Below, piece after piece: positions 1 through 16,294 of a stretch of 64,000 nt of DNA; the first letter of the stretch is position 1, and each line of letters starts with the position of its first letter. The position numbers were made by a program, and so were the translations under genes. Location: assembly GCA_964630925.1 (NCBI GenBank), contig CAZVZK010000036.1, positions 1 through 64,000 of the forward strand. Reading direction: 5' to 3'. This DNA is from RGDT01 sp964630925 (lineage in GTDB: Bacteria; Planctomycetota; Planctomycetia; Gemmatales; Gemmataceae). Below the pieces are notes generated by a model. It saw nothing but the letters and a program-made list of their open reading frames with translations, was not told where the DNA came from and searched no databases.

Positions 1-1542
1 CAGCGCCTCCTTGCGGATCGCCAGCGCCCGCTCCAACAGGGGCCGTGCCGCCTTGAGGTCCCCCATGTCCTGGTGCAGGTTGGCGAGGTTGTTGAGGCCG
101 CGGGCGTGATCGGGGTGCCGCTCTCCGAGGGCCGCACGGGTGATGGCGAGGGCCTTCTGGAAGAGGGGCAGGGCTGCCCTTTGGTCCCCCATGTCCCGGT
201 AGAGCCCGGCCACGTTGTTCAGGCTCAAGGCATAGTCAGGGTGCCTCACCCCGAGGGCCGCCTTGCGGATCGCCAGCGCCTGCTCGTGGAGGGCGAGGGC
301 GGTCTTGTGGTCCCCCATGCCCTGGTGGAGGTGGGCGAGGTTGTTGAGGCCGCGCGCGTGGTCGGGGTGCCGCTCGCCGAGGGCCGCCCTGGTGATGGCG
401 AGGGCCTGCTCGTACAGCGGCAGGGCGGCCTCGTGGCGCCCCATCGCATGGTACAGGAAGGCGAGGTTGTTGAGGCTGAGGGCGTAGTCGGGGTGCTTGA
501 CCCCCAGCGCCTCCTTGCGGATCGCCAGCGCCCTCTCGTAGAGCGGCAACGCCTTCTTGAGGTCCCCCATCGCCTGGTGCAGGTTGGCGAGGTTGTTGAG
601 GCCGCGGGCGTGATCGGGGTGCCGCTCGCCGAGGGCCGCCCTGGTGATGGCGAGGGCCTCCTCGTACAGGGGCAGGGCGGCCTCGTGGCGCCCCATCGCA
701 TGGTACAGGAAGGCGAGGTTGTTGAGGCTGAGGGCGTAGTCGGGGTGCTTGACCCCCAGCGCCTCCTTGCGGATCGCCAGCGCCCTCTCGTAGAGCGGCA
801 ACGCCTTCTTGGGGTCCCCCAGGGCCTGGTGCAGGTTGGCGAGGTTGTTGAGGCCGCGCGCGTGGTCGGGGTGCCGCTCTCCGGGCGCCTCCCTGGTGAC
901 GTCCAGGGCCTCCTCGTACAGCGGCAGGGCGGCCTTGTTGTCCCCCATCTGCCAGTAGAGGTAGCCCAGGTTGTTCAGGCTGAGGGCGTATTCCGGGTGG
1001 CGCTCCCCCAGCACTTTCTTGCGGATCGCCAGCGCCTGAGCTGCGAGTGGGATGGCCTTCGCCGCCTGCCCCTTCTCGGACAGGGCCAACGCTTCCCCGT
1101 GCAAGCGTCGCGCGAGGGCGAGGGACTGGCGTAGCGCCGGCGTCCGCTTCGCCTGCGCCATCGCCTCTGCCAGCTCCAGCCGCGCGTCCACCGTCTGGTG
1201 GTGGCCGGCCCCGTCCAGCACCCGGCGGGCCTCGATGACCACCCGCCGGAGGCCGGCCTCCTTCAGCCACTCCTCGCGCGCCCGGCACCAGTCGCCGAGG
1301 CGGTCCGCGATGACGTCCGTTGTCCGGTGCCACGGACCGTTGAGGCGGACCTGGAGCGCCAGGGCCCGTTCAAGGGCGATGGCCGCCTCGGCCTGCTTGC
1401 CCGCCTCCCACGCCGCCAGGCCCGCTGTCCACAGGGCGTCCTGCTCCCGTAGCCGTTTCACCTGCTCCGGCGTCAAGCTCGGGGTCGGTGCGGCCCCGCA
1501 TGCCAGCCCCGTCACCATCACGGCCAACAGCGTCGAGTGCAC
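1..1542 (-). CDS. TPR (kinesin-light-chain type) repeat protein, 3' end beyond the window
   Basis: The reverse-strand frame is open from a GTG at 1542 to the left edge, so the C-terminus is missing. The protein opens with a short hydrophobic signal-like segment containing a cysteine (VMVTGLACGAA), which suggests export or a weak lipoprotein signal. A helical region follows, then many 42-residue TPR units with the signature SLNNLA.LY...G....ALPLYE.AL.I....LG..HP. Such repeats form protein-protein interaction superhelices; in planctomycetes they often sit in CHAT or kinase proteins, but no catalytic domain is visible here. An ATG at 1518 in the same frame is an alternative start. Two neighbouring two-repeat blocks are almost identical at DNA level, showing recent internal expansion. 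The specific partner is unknown. Confidence 0.8.
   Translation of the reverse strand, partial: MHSTLLAVMVTGLACGAAPTPSLTPEQVKRLREQDALWTAGLAAWEAGKQAEAAIALERALALQVRLNGPWHRTTDVIADRLGDWCRAREEWLKEAGLRRVVIEARRVLDGAGHHQTVDARLELAEAMAQAKRTPALRQSLALARRLHGEALALSEKGQAAKAIPLAAQALAIRKKVLGERHPEYALSLNNLGYLYWQMGDNKAALPLYEEALDVTREAPGERHPDHARGLNNLANLHQALGDPKKALPLYERALAIRKEALGVKHPDYALSLNNLAFLYHAMGRHEAALPLYEEALAITRAALGERHPDHARGLNNLANLHQAMGDLKKALPLYERALAIRKEALGVKHPDYALSLNNLAFLYHAMGRHEAALPLYEQALAITRAALGERHPDHARGLNNLAHLHQGMGDHKTALALHEQALAIRKAALGVRHPDYALSLNNVAGLYRDMGDQRAALPLFQKALAITRAALGERHPDHARGLNNLANLHQDMGDLKAARPLLERALAIRKEAL
431..934. repeat. Tandem 252-bp duplication inside the TPR gene
   Basis: Bases 431-682 and 683-934 are two consecutive 252-bp blocks, each coding exactly two 42-residue TPR units. 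The first 129 bases of each block (431-559 and 683-811) look identical by eye and the remainder differs at scattered positions. The length is a multiple of the TPR unit, so the frame is preserved. Confidence 0.85.
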
Positions 1543-1743
1543 GGGCGCATCCCCGGATCGGCTGTGCGGGCTTCCTGTCCAGGATACTGCATTCGCGAGG
1601 CCGTGGCCGGGGGTCAGAACGCGAGGTGCCGGGCTGTCGGCGGAATGGGGCCAGGACTTGATTCTCTTCTCGGAGGGCGGCCAACCGGCACGCGGTCACG
1701 ACCTGGAAAAGGGGCCACGCCGCCAGCGTGCGGTGGAGTGCCC

Positions 1744-1930
1744 ATGAACGCCAAGGCCTTCTGGCCGGTGGCGCTGCCTTGTCTCTCGACCGGCTGCGTG
1801 GCGATGCACGGCGGCTCCAGCCGTGACGCCCTGTCGATGCGCCTCCTCGCGGAGGCCGCCCGTGACATCGCACGCATCCAGCCCCTCAAGCCGCAGCTGC
1901 GGTTCCCGTGCGGCTCTCGCCCGCCCGGGC
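1744..1930 (+). pseudogene. Possible truncated lipoprotein-like reading frame
   Basis: An ATG at 1744, preceded by GGTGGAG, opens a short frame (MNAKAFWPVALPCLSTGC...) with a lipoprotein-like hydrophobic start and a cysteine, then a short helical stretch. After about residue 60 the frame runs antisense through the DUF1579 gene, so any real protein has lost its end. It could be a decayed secreted-protein gene or simply chance. Apart from this, bases 1543-1932 hold nothing I can assign. Confidence 0.25.
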
Positions 1931-1932
1931 GT

Positions 1933-2445
1933 TCACTTCTTCTTGCGCTTGTAGGTGACGCTGAACGTCGGCTCCTTGCCGTCGCCGATCCACATCGTCA
2001 TCTCCAACGTGTCCTCGTCGGGCATCTTCGTCACCGAGCGGTACTTCGTCGTCTTGCCGTCGTGTCCCGGCCCCTCCCCGGCCATCGTCCTCGTCTTCTT
2101 CTCCTTGTCGTACGTCCCCTCCATGATCACCGGCGCCGTGGACATGCTGTCCACCCACACGCTGACGTACTTCTTCTTCGCCGGGTTGTAAGACTCCATC
2201 CCCTTCCCGGTGAAGTCCGCGCCGAACAGCTTCGACTTCATGGTGCTGGCCAGCCAGAAGCCGCCCAGCTCCATCTTGTACGTCGCCGTCCCCTTCGACT
2301 CCATGTCGCCGGCCTTGAACGTCGTGTCCCAGGCGCCCTCCAACTTCTTCAGCGCCTCGTGCTCGGGGCCGGGCTTCGGCGCCTCCTGGGCCGACGACAC
2401 CGCCACGAACGCCGCCACGGCGGCCAACGCGATCACCATCCTCAT
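1933..2445 (-). CDS. DUF1579 family secreted protein
   Basis: This 170-residue protein has a signal peptide (MRMVIALAAVAAFVAVSSAQ) followed by one DUF1579 domain. Family-typical features are a leading GPEHEALKKLEGAWD block, the LGGFWLAS strand and a SVTYKRKKK end. DUF1579 proteins are small beta-rich exported proteins of unknown function, frequent in planctomycetes. I chose the ATG at 2445 because AAAGGAG lies 8 bases upstream; an in-frame GTG at 2454 overlaps that ribosome site and is less likely. The gene lies downstream of uvrA on the same strand, 46 bp after its stop. Confidence 0.85.
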   Translation of the reverse strand: MRMVIALAAVAAFVAVSSAQEAPKPGPEHEALKKLEGAWDTTFKAGDMESKGTATYKMELGGFWLASTMKSKLFGADFTGKGMESYNPAKKKYVSVWVDSMSTAPVIMEGTYDKEKKTRTMAGEGPGHDGKTTKYRSVTKMPDEDTLEMTMWIGDGKEPTFSVTYKRKKK

Positions 2446-2491
2446 GCAGCACACTCCTTTGGGACAACAATCGGGGATCGGGCGGGCCGCC

Positions 2492-9520
<7,029 letters not shown>

Positions 9521-9561
9521 GACCGGGTTGGCGCTCCTTGTCTTGTCGTGGGGACACCCTC

Positions 9562-9591
9562 ACTATACAGGCGTCCGCCGGGGGCTGACAA
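9562..9591 (-). promoter_or_regulatory. Predicted sigma-70-type promoter for uvrA
   Basis: On the reverse strand TTGTCA (9591-9586) and TATAGT (9567-9562) are separated by 18 bp, about 40 bases upstream of the uvrA ATG. No SOS-box palindrome was obvious in the interval. Confidence 0.65.
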
Positions 9592-9647
9592 GGGCACGCC
9601 GGCGGCCACATGTCCTGGCGGGCGCTCTCGCGCGGCGGCCGCGGCCC

Positions 9648-9653
9648 TACGAT
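9648..9653 (+). promoter_or_regulatory. Possible -10 element giving a leaderless transcript
   Basis: TACGAT ends 6 bases before the ATG of the ABC ATPase and no Shine-Dalgarno sequence is visible, so transcription may begin at or next to the start codon. No good -35 is seen. Confidence 0.35.
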
Positions 9654-9659
9654 GTAGGC

Positions 9660-10641
<982 letters not shown>

Positions 10642-10661
<20 letters not shown>

Positions 10662-10956
10662 CCTCGATGTCCATCTCCTTGCCGTCACGGCGGACACGCA
10701 GGGCGGCCTTCTTGCCGGGCTTGAGCGCGCGGATGGCGTCCACGGCGGTCCTGAGCGTGTCGAACGTGACGCCGTCGATCTTCAGCAGCACGTCGCCGCC
10801 CTTGATGCCGGCCTTCTCGGCCGGGCTGTCGGGCAGGACCACGGTGATGACCAGCTCGCCGGCCTTGACGGCCGAGCTGATCTGGAGGCCGACGAAGGCC
10901 ATCTTCTTCGGGGCGTCGGCCTGGAGGGCGAGGAAAACGAGGAATGCGGCGGTCAT
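10642..10956 (-). CDS. Small PDZ-domain protein
   Basis: This 104-residue protein has a hydrophobic N-terminus (MTAAFLVFLALQA) that probably serves as a signal peptide, followed by a single PDZ domain with the usual VLPDSPAEKAGIKGGDVLLKIDG core. No protease domain is attached, so it may be a peptide-binding adaptor. Its ATG overlaps the stop of the preceding Uma2 gene by 4 bp (ATGA), so it is probably translated from the same mRNA as the Uma2 array. Its 3' end overlaps the convergent ABC ATPase gene. Confidence 0.8.
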
Positions 10957-11603
10957 GGGGTCGTCCCATTTGGGGGGGCGAACAGCGCGGCGACGTTGAG
11001 GCGTCCGACCTCGACGGCCATGAGGATCACGGGCACCTCGTCGCCGGTGCGGTAGTCCTGACGCTCCGCGTAATCAGGCGACGGGCCGGGGCCGCTGGGG
11101 GCGGAGTAGACCTCGATTTGCTGCTGGGGGATGTTGATGATCCAGTACACCGGGATGCGCGACTCGGCGTAGAGGGCCTTCTGCTCGCTCCTGTCGGCAA
11201 GCAAAGAGGTGTCTGCGATCTCCATCACCAGCGCGACATCATTGGGGCCGGCGTGGCGGTCGTCCTGCTCGAGGACCTCCCGCCGGCAGATGGCCTCATC
11301 GGGCTCCGGACTGCTGTCGGCGAGCCGGATGGGCCCCTGGCTCTGGAGCGCCCAGGCGGGGGGCAGCAGCGGCGGGACCGCCTCCCCCAGGCGGAGGAGC
11401 ATGCGCCGATGGGGTGGGTTCAAGGTCGCCTTCCTCACCACGAGGCCGCGGAGCAGCTCCACCTTGTCGCCTGCCGTGAGGATGCCCGCCGCGCAGAGAG
11501 CATCGTATTGAGCGACGGTGAAGCGGTACAACACGCGGCCGGCGGGTGGCGCTGGTGCCGGCGCCGGGGAGGGCGGGGGCGGCGCGGTCAGGAGCGCTGT
11601 CAT
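10953..11603 (-). CDS. Uma2 family (DUF820) endonuclease-like protein, copy 4
   Basis: This 216-residue protein starts MTALLTAPPPP, with a Pro/Ala-rich stretch and then RVLYRFTVAQYDAL. The Uma2 fold is a PD-(D/E)XK nuclease-like domain; the expected acidic and lysine positions are visible in EPDEAICRREVL, LVMEIADTSL and DRSEQKALYAESRIPVYW. The biological role of Uma2 proteins is not established, although they are amplified in cyanobacteria and planctomycetes. This is the last of four tandem copies and is the most divergent of them. It overlaps the PDZ gene start by 4 bp. Confidence 0.85.
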   Translation of the reverse strand: MTALLTAPPPPSPAPAPAPPAGRVLYRFTVAQYDALCAAGILTAGDKVELLRGLVVRKATLNPPHRRMLLRLGEAVPPLLPPAWALQSQGPIRLADSSPEPDEAICRREVLEQDDRHAGPNDVALVMEIADTSLLADRSEQKALYAESRIPVYWIINIPQQQIEVYSAPSGPGPSPDYAERQDYRTGDEVPVILMAVEVGRLNVAALFAPPNGTTP

Positions 11604-11615
11604 GGCCGTCCCTCC

Positions 11616-12245
11616 TCAGGGCAGCAGGTCGTTGACGGGGATGCGGCCGACCTCGACGCCCATCAGGACGACGGGCACCTCGTCGCCGGGGCGGTAGTCC
11701 GTGCGCGTCGCGTAGTCCGGCGACTCCACGGGCCCGCTCGGGCTGGTGTACACCTCGACCTGTTGCGCATCCAGATTCACGATCCAGTAGACGGGGATCC
11801 GTGCCTCCGCGTAGAGCGACTTCTTCACCCCCCGGTCGATGGGCAACGACGAGTCCGACACCTCGGCGACGAGTGCCACTTCGGCGGCCACGGGCTTCCG
11901 CCGAATCGTCTCAAGGACATTCGTCAGACAGACGGACTGGTCCGGCTCCGGCTGACTATCGCCCAGGACGATCGGCTCCTGGGATTGGGGCAGCCACGCC
12001 GGCGGGGCCAACGCCCGCAGACGGTCCCCGAGGCGTCGGTTCGCGAAGATATGGGGGTAGTTCTTCGACATCTTCTGCACCACGACGCCGCGAAGGAATT
12101 CCAGGGTGCCGCCCTCCGGGATGATTCCCGCCGTGATCATCGCCTCGTACTGGTCCACCGTGAACCGGTACAACACCGGCCAGGCCGGCGACGCGGGTGC
12201 CGGCGCCGGGGCGGGCGGGGGCGGTGCTGTCAGGAGCGCGGTCAT
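11616..12245 (-). CDS. Uma2 family endonuclease-like protein, copy 3
   Basis: This 209-residue paralogue has the same MTALLTAPPPP opening and YRFTVDQYEAMI start of domain. Nuclease-like motifs are QPEPDQSVCL, LVAEVSDSSLPIDR, KKSLYAEARIPVYW and the C-terminal PGDEVPVVLMGVEVGRIPV. Only 12 bp separate it from copy 4. All four copies keep the acidic and Lys positions, so none looks dead. Confidence 0.85.
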   Translation of the reverse strand: MTALLTAPPPPAPAPAPASPAWPVLYRFTVDQYEAMITAGIIPEGGTLEFLRGVVVQKMSKNYPHIFANRRLGDRLRALAPPAWLPQSQEPIVLGDSQPEPDQSVCLTNVLETIRRKPVAAEVALVAEVSDSSLPIDRGVKKSLYAEARIPVYWIVNLDAQQVEVYTSPSGPVESPDYATRTDYRPGDEVPVVLMGVEVGRIPVNDLLP

Positions 12246-12256
12246 GGCGGGCCTCC

Positions 12257-12889
12257 TCAGGGCAGCAGGTCGTTCACGGGGATGCGGCCGACCTCGACGC
12301 CCATCAGGACGACGGGCACCTCGTCGCCGGGGCGGTAGTCCGTTCGCGTCGAGTAGTCCGGCGACGGCGCAGGGCCGCTGGGGTTGGTGTACACCTCGAT
12401 GATGTTCTCGACGACGTTGAGAATCCAGTAGACGGGGATGCGCTCCTCGGCGTAGAGGGCCTTCTTCTCCCCGCGATCGGTGGGCAGCGATGAGTCGGCC
12501 GTCTCCGCAACGAGGGCCACTTCCGAGGCGCGCGGGTTGCGTCCACGGATCGAGGCGGCCGCCAGCGGGCAGACGTAGCCGTCGGGCTCTGGTTCACTGT
12601 CGGAGCAGGTGACCGGGGCCTGGGATTCGACGCTCCAGGCCGAACGCGGCACGACATCGCGCACCCGGTCCCGCCATTGCCGCGTCGCGATTCGGTGGGG
12701 TGAGTTCTGGGACATCTTCAGCACCACCAATCCGCGCAGTAGCTCCATCGGGCCGCCTTCGGGCAAGACACCTGCCAGGATCATGGCATGGTACTGGTCC
12801 ACCGTGAAGCGGTACAACACGCGGCCGGCGGGTGGCGCTGGTGCCGGCGGCTGGGCGGGCGCGGGCGGTGCGGTGAGGAGTGCTGTCAT
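12257..12889 (-). CDS. Uma2 family endonuclease-like protein, copy 2
   Basis: This 210-residue paralogue contains EPEPDGYVCP, LVAETADSSLPTDRGEKKALY and IPVYWILNVV. The N-terminal tail and the last 25 residues are nearly the same as in copies 1 and 3, while the middle has diverged. That pattern points to tandem duplication followed by divergence or gene conversion at the ends. It lies 11 bp upstream of copy 3. Confidence 0.85.
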   Translation of the reverse strand: MTALLTAPPAPAQPPAPAPPAGRVLYRFTVDQYHAMILAGVLPEGGPMELLRGLVVLKMSQNSPHRIATRQWRDRVRDVVPRSAWSVESQAPVTCSDSEPEPDGYVCPLAAASIRGRNPRASEVALVAETADSSLPTDRGEKKALYAEERIPVYWILNVVENIIEVYTNPSGPAPSPDYSTRTDYRPGDEVPVVLMGVEVGRIPVNDLLP

Positions 12890-12901
12890 GGCCGTCCCTC
12901 C

Positions 12902-13531
12902 TCAGGGCAGCAGGTCGCTGACGGGGATGCGGCCGACCTCGACGCCCATCAGGACCACGGGCACCTCGTCGCCGGGCCGGCAGTCCGTTCGCGTCGAGTA
13001 GTCCGGCGTGGGGCCGGGGCCGCTCGGGGACGTGTAGACCTCGATCTGCCTCTCCGGGAGATTCACGATCCAGTAGACCGGGATCCGCTCCGAGGCGTAG
13101 AGGGCCTTCTTCACCGCCCGGTCCGTCGCCAGGGTCGAATCCGCGACCTCGGCGGCGAGCGCCACCTCATCCGCCCTGGGATGCCTGCGGGCGGCCTCAA
13201 GGACACTGGCCAGGCAGACGGAGTGATCCGGCTCCGGCTCGCTATCGGTGAGCGTGATGGGGTCCTGGGCTTGATGCCCCCAGGGCGGAGGGATCATCGC
13301 TTGCAGGCGGGCCCCCAGCCGCCGCGATGCGAAGCAGTGCGCCGCATTCTTCGGCATCTTCCGCACCACGAGCCCGTGGATGAATTCGAGGGAATTGCCC
13401 TCCGGCACCACCCCGGCGGTGATCATGGCATGGTACTGATCCACCGTGAAGCGGTACAACGCCGGCCAGGCCGGCGGCGCGGGGGGCGGCGCCGGGGCGG
13501 GCGCGGGCGGTGCGGTCAGGAGCGCTGTCAT
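12902..13531 (-). CDS. Uma2 family endonuclease-like protein, copy 1
   Basis: This 209-residue protein is first in the array. The ATG at 13531 is preceded by GGAGGGAC, which fixes the start; an upstream extension of the frame has no homologous content. Motifs are EPEPDHSVCLASVL, LAAEVADSTLATDR, KKALYASERIPVYW and PGDEVPVVLMGVEVGRIPV. The array is transcribed away from the ABC permeases, and its 5' end lies about 60 bp from the first permease start, so the two transcription units probably share a short divergent promoter region. Confidence 0.85.
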   Translation of the reverse strand: MTALLTAPPAPAPAPPPAPPAWPALYRFTVDQYHAMITAGVVPEGNSLEFIHGLVVRKMPKNAAHCFASRRLGARLQAMIPPPWGHQAQDPITLTDSEPEPDHSVCLASVLEAARRHPRADEVALAAEVADSTLATDRAVKKALYASERIPVYWIVNLPERQIEVYTSPSGPGPTPDYSTRTDCRPGDEVPVVLMGVEVGRIPVSDLLP

Positions 13532-13548
13532 GGCTGTCCCTCCGCCCG

Positions 13549-13554
13549 TATGAT
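13549..13554 (+). promoter_or_regulatory. Possible -10 element for the ABC permease genes
   Basis: TATGAT lies 37 bp before the permease GTG and is followed by ACCACCGTCC, nearly the same sequence that follows the stronger promoter at 16284. The -35 position is poor (TGTCAT). Confidence 0.35.
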
Positions 13555-13591
13555 ACCACCGTCCCCAGGATGTTGGGAGGCCAGCGGCCCC

Positions 13592-14437
13592 GTGCATTGG
13601 AACACACTCGTCAAGTACCTCAACATCTGCCGCGCCTCCCTCGTCGAACGCCTCGCCTACCGCGGCGACTTCCTCCTCGGCACCTTCTTGCGTTTCCTCC
13701 CCGTCCTCACCACCATCCTCCTCTGGGAGGCCGTCTTCCTCGGCGCCCCGGAGCCGAGCCCCGGTGAGGAGAAGAAGATCGCCACCTTCACCTCGCGCCA
13801 GATGATCGCCTACCTCCTCCTCATCCACATCTCACGCATGTTCTCCAGCATGCCGGGCCTCGCCGGAGGCATCTCGCGCGACATCCGCGACGGCAACCTC
13901 AAGAAGTACCTCCTCCAGCCGCTCGACATGCTCGGCTACCTCCTCGCCTACCGCGCCGCCCACAAGATCGCCTACATCGTCACCTCCGCCCTGCCTTACG
14001 CGCTGCTCTTCTTCGTGTGCCGCTCGACCTTCGACGGCTTCCCGCCCTGGCCGGTGATGCTCGCCTACATCGCCTCGCTGCTCATGTCGTTCCTCATCGG
14101 CTTCTACTTCGAGGCGATGATCGGCATGGCCGGCTTCTGGCTGCTGGAGGTCAGCTCGCTGGTGTGGATCGTCACCACGATCAACTACATGGTGTCGGGG
14201 CAGATGTTCCCCCTCGACCTGTTCGCCGGGAAGTACCCCTGGCTCGCCTGGGTGTTACACGCCCTGCCGTTCCAGTACCTCGCCTACTTCCCCGCCGTCG
14301 TCTTCATGAACCGGCTGACGCCGGACCAGCTCATGGCCGGCCTGCTCATCCAGGCCGTCTGGGTCGCCGTCTTCATCGTCCTGTCCCGGCTGCTGTTCGC
14401 CGCCGGGCTGCGCCAGTACAGCGCCTACGGGGGCTGA
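13592..14437 (+). CDS. ABC-2 type permease (COG4587-like)
   Basis: This 281-residue integral membrane protein begins at a GTG (VHWNTLVKYLNICRASL), with GGGAGG about 11 bases upstream. About six hydrophobic segments are visible, including FLRFLPVLTTILLWEAVF, AYIASLLMSFLIGFYF and IQAVWVAVFIVLSRLLF. The cytoplasmic loop GGISRDIRDGNLKKYLLQPLD is the coupling-type motif of ABC-2 subunits that pair with COG4586 ATPases. It should form a heterodimer with the next gene, 7 bp downstream, and use the ATPase at 9660. The exported substrate is not known. Confidence 0.85.
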   Translation: MHWNTLVKYLNICRASLVERLAYRGDFLLGTFLRFLPVLTTILLWEAVFLGAPEPSPGEEKKIATFTSRQMIAYLLLIHISRMFSSMPGLAGGISRDIRDGNLKKYLLQPLDMLGYLLAYRAAHKIAYIVTSALPYALLFFVCRSTFDGFPPWPVMLAYIASLLMSFLIGFYFEAMIGMAGFWLLEVSSLVWIVTTINYMVSGQMFPLDLFAGKYPWLAWVLHALPFQYLAYFPAVVFMNRLTPDQLMAGLLIQAVWVAVFIVLSRLLFAAGLRQYSAYGG

Positions 14438-14444
14438 TCTCGAT

Positions 14445-15245
14445 ATGGGACGCTATCTGCGCCTGTTCCTCGCGTTCGCCCGCTTCGGCCTGGCCGGGGA
14501 GATGGCGTTCCGCGCCAACTTCCTGGTCAAGCTGCTCGTCGAGGTGCTTTGGCTGGCCATCCTGCTGGTCTTCTACGACCTGCTGTTCTCGCAGACGCGC
14601 GAGATCGCGACCTGGGACCGCAACCAGTACCTCTTCTTCGTCGGCTGCCACTACGCCCTGGGCGGCTTCATCGAGGCGTTCTTCCTCGAGAACTGCACCG
14701 GCTTCGCCGAGCTGGTGCGCTCCGGCGAGCTGGACCAGTACCTCCTCAAGCCCATCGACGAGCAGTTCCTCATCACCTGCCGCCACGTCGACTGGTCCAC
14801 GATGCCGAACATCCTCCAGGGCGTGGGGGTGATGCTCTACGCCCTGTGGATGCTCGGCTGGCCCGTCGCCGTCTGGCAGGTGCTGGCGTTCCTCGTGCTG
14901 TTCGCGTGCGGGGCCGCGATGGCGTACAGCTTCCTCCTCATGCTCTGCTCGATGTCGGTGTACATGGTGCGTAACCAGAGCCTGGTCGAGATGTGGTGGC
15001 TGTTCACGACGTTGATGCGCTACCCGCGCGAGATCTTCACCGGCTACTGGGCGTCGCCGGTGGGCTTCTTCTTCACCTACATCGTGCCGGTGCTGCTGAT
15101 CGTCTACGTCCCGTCGGGCGTCATGGTGCGGGCGCTCGACTGGCCGCTGGTCGCCCTCTGCGCGGCCGCCGGCGTGGTGCTGCTGATCGTCAGCCGGCTG
15201 GTGTTCCGCCAGGCCCTGCGGTCGTACCGGAGCGCGAGTAGCTGA
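14445..15245 (+). CDS. ABC-2 type permease (COG3694-like)
   Basis: This 266-residue integral membrane protein begins MGRYLRLFLAFARFGLAGEM. It has about six transmembrane segments and the loop TGFAELVRSGELDQYLLKPID, matching the coupling loop of its neighbour. It is the second half of a probable heteromeric exporter. The amphipathic MRYPREIFTGYW segment near residue 190 is typical of this family. It is 7 bp downstream of the first permease and must be co-transcribed with it. The next gene is convergent, 14 bp away, with no clear terminator hairpin. Confidence 0.85.
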   Translation: MGRYLRLFLAFARFGLAGEMAFRANFLVKLLVEVLWLAILLVFYDLLFSQTREIATWDRNQYLFFVGCHYALGGFIEAFFLENCTGFAELVRSGELDQYLLKPIDEQFLITCRHVDWSTMPNILQGVGVMLYALWMLGWPVAVWQVLAFLVLFACGAAMAYSFLLMLCSMSVYMVRNQSLVEMWWLFTTLMRYPREIFTGYWASPVGFFFTYIVPVLLIVYVPSGVMVRALDWPLVALCAAAGVVLLIVSRLVFRQALRSYRSASS

Positions 15246-15259
15246 GGCGGGCGCCGGCC

Positions 15260-16201
15260 TCACGCCTTGCCGTGGCACACGTCGTACATCGGGCAGGCGG
15301 CCTCGCTGGGCGGCGTGAGGAACCGGCGGACGATCTCCGCGAGCATCTCCGTGTGCGTGTAATACGGCAGGTGCCCGGCGCCCTCCATCACCACCAGCCC
15401 GCTATTCGGGAGACCCTGACGCATCGCCTCAGTGTGCGGCAGGGGCATCGTGCGGTCCTTATCGCCGGCGAGGAGGAGCACCGGCTGGCGGACGTGCTCC
15501 AGGTCGGGCCGCAGGTCGAGTCGGTTCATCAGAAGGGCCTGATGGCCGAGCGTCGCGATGGGCACGGCCCCCGTCGTGTCGAGGAAGGTACGCCACCACG
15601 CCTCGGGCTTGCCCTCGAACGGCCCCTTGTGGACGGCGGTGAGGGCCTTCTCGCGACGGGGCGCGGATGCCATGCGTCCGGGGAGGAGGCGGGCCAGCCA
15701 GGACAGCCACCACGCGGTGCCGCGTAAGGGCCGGTAGGCCGTCGCGCCCTGGAGGACGGCGCGGGGGATGCGGTCCGGGTGGCGGCGCATCGCCCTCAGA
15801 GCCACCGTCGCGCCGAACGACGACGCGAAGACGTAGGTCCGAGCCAGCTTGAGGTGATCGAGCAGGGCGAACAGGCCGTCGACGAGCGACTCGTGGGAGA
15901 CACGCCACAGGCTGGCGCCGTCGCCGGGCTGGCCCGGCAGGTCGTAGGCGACGCAGCGGAAAAGGGCCGACAGGCGCGAGATGGCAGGCACGAAGGAGCG
16001 GCTGGTGTCGCCAGCGCCATGGAGGAACACGAGCGGCGGGCCGGCACCCCAGGTGAAGTAACGCATCCGGTGCCGGCCAAGGGCGAGCGTGCCACGCGCC
16101 GCCTCGCGCTCGAACCTCTCCAGGGCCTCGGCCAGCACGACGGGGCCGGGCGCGAGGGCGGAGTCGGCACACGGCAGCTCACAGGAAACGGGGTGCGTCA
16201 T
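15260..16201 (-). CDS. Alpha/beta-fold hydrolase
   Basis: This 313-residue protein has the classic elements: the oxyanion strand VFLHGAGDTSR, a nucleophile elbow in FASSFGATVAL (Ser in S-F-G context, with Ala replacing the first glycine), an acid in LLLAGDKDRT and a catalytic His in GAGHLPYY. About 45 residues precede the fold and a cysteine-containing tail (PMYDVCHGKA) follows. The substrate cannot be predicted. There is no signal peptide, so it is probably cytoplasmic. Confidence 0.85.
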   Translation of the reverse strand: MTHPVSCELPCADSALAPGPVVLAEALERFEREAARGTLALGRHRMRYFTWGAGPPLVFLHGAGDTSRSFVPAISRLSALFRCVAYDLPGQPGDGASLWRVSHESLVDGLFALLDHLKLARTYVFASSFGATVALRAMRRHPDRIPRAVLQGATAYRPLRGTAWWLSWLARLLPGRMASAPRREKALTAVHKGPFEGKPEAWWRTFLDTTGAVPIATLGHQALLMNRLDLRPDLEHVRQPVLLLAGDKDRTMPLPHTEAMRQGLPNSGLVVMEGAGHLPYYTHTEMLAEIVRRFLTPPSEAACPMYDVCHGKA

Positions 16202-16261
16202 GGCGCCTTTCGTGCTTCAACGAGGCCGGAAAAAAAAAGGATGCTAAGCGCGGAATTCTGG

Positions 16262-16289
16262 TTGACGGGTTTGGGGGGGCTGCTATGAT
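16262..16289 (+). promoter_or_regulatory. Near-consensus promoter for an orphan small RNA
   Basis: TTGACG (16262-16267) and TATGAT (16284-16289) are separated by 16 bp. No plus-strand protein gene follows; the predicted start point near 16296 falls at the beginning of an 11-bp stem that ends in a T run. Confidence 0.65.
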
Positions 16290-16294
16290 ACCAC

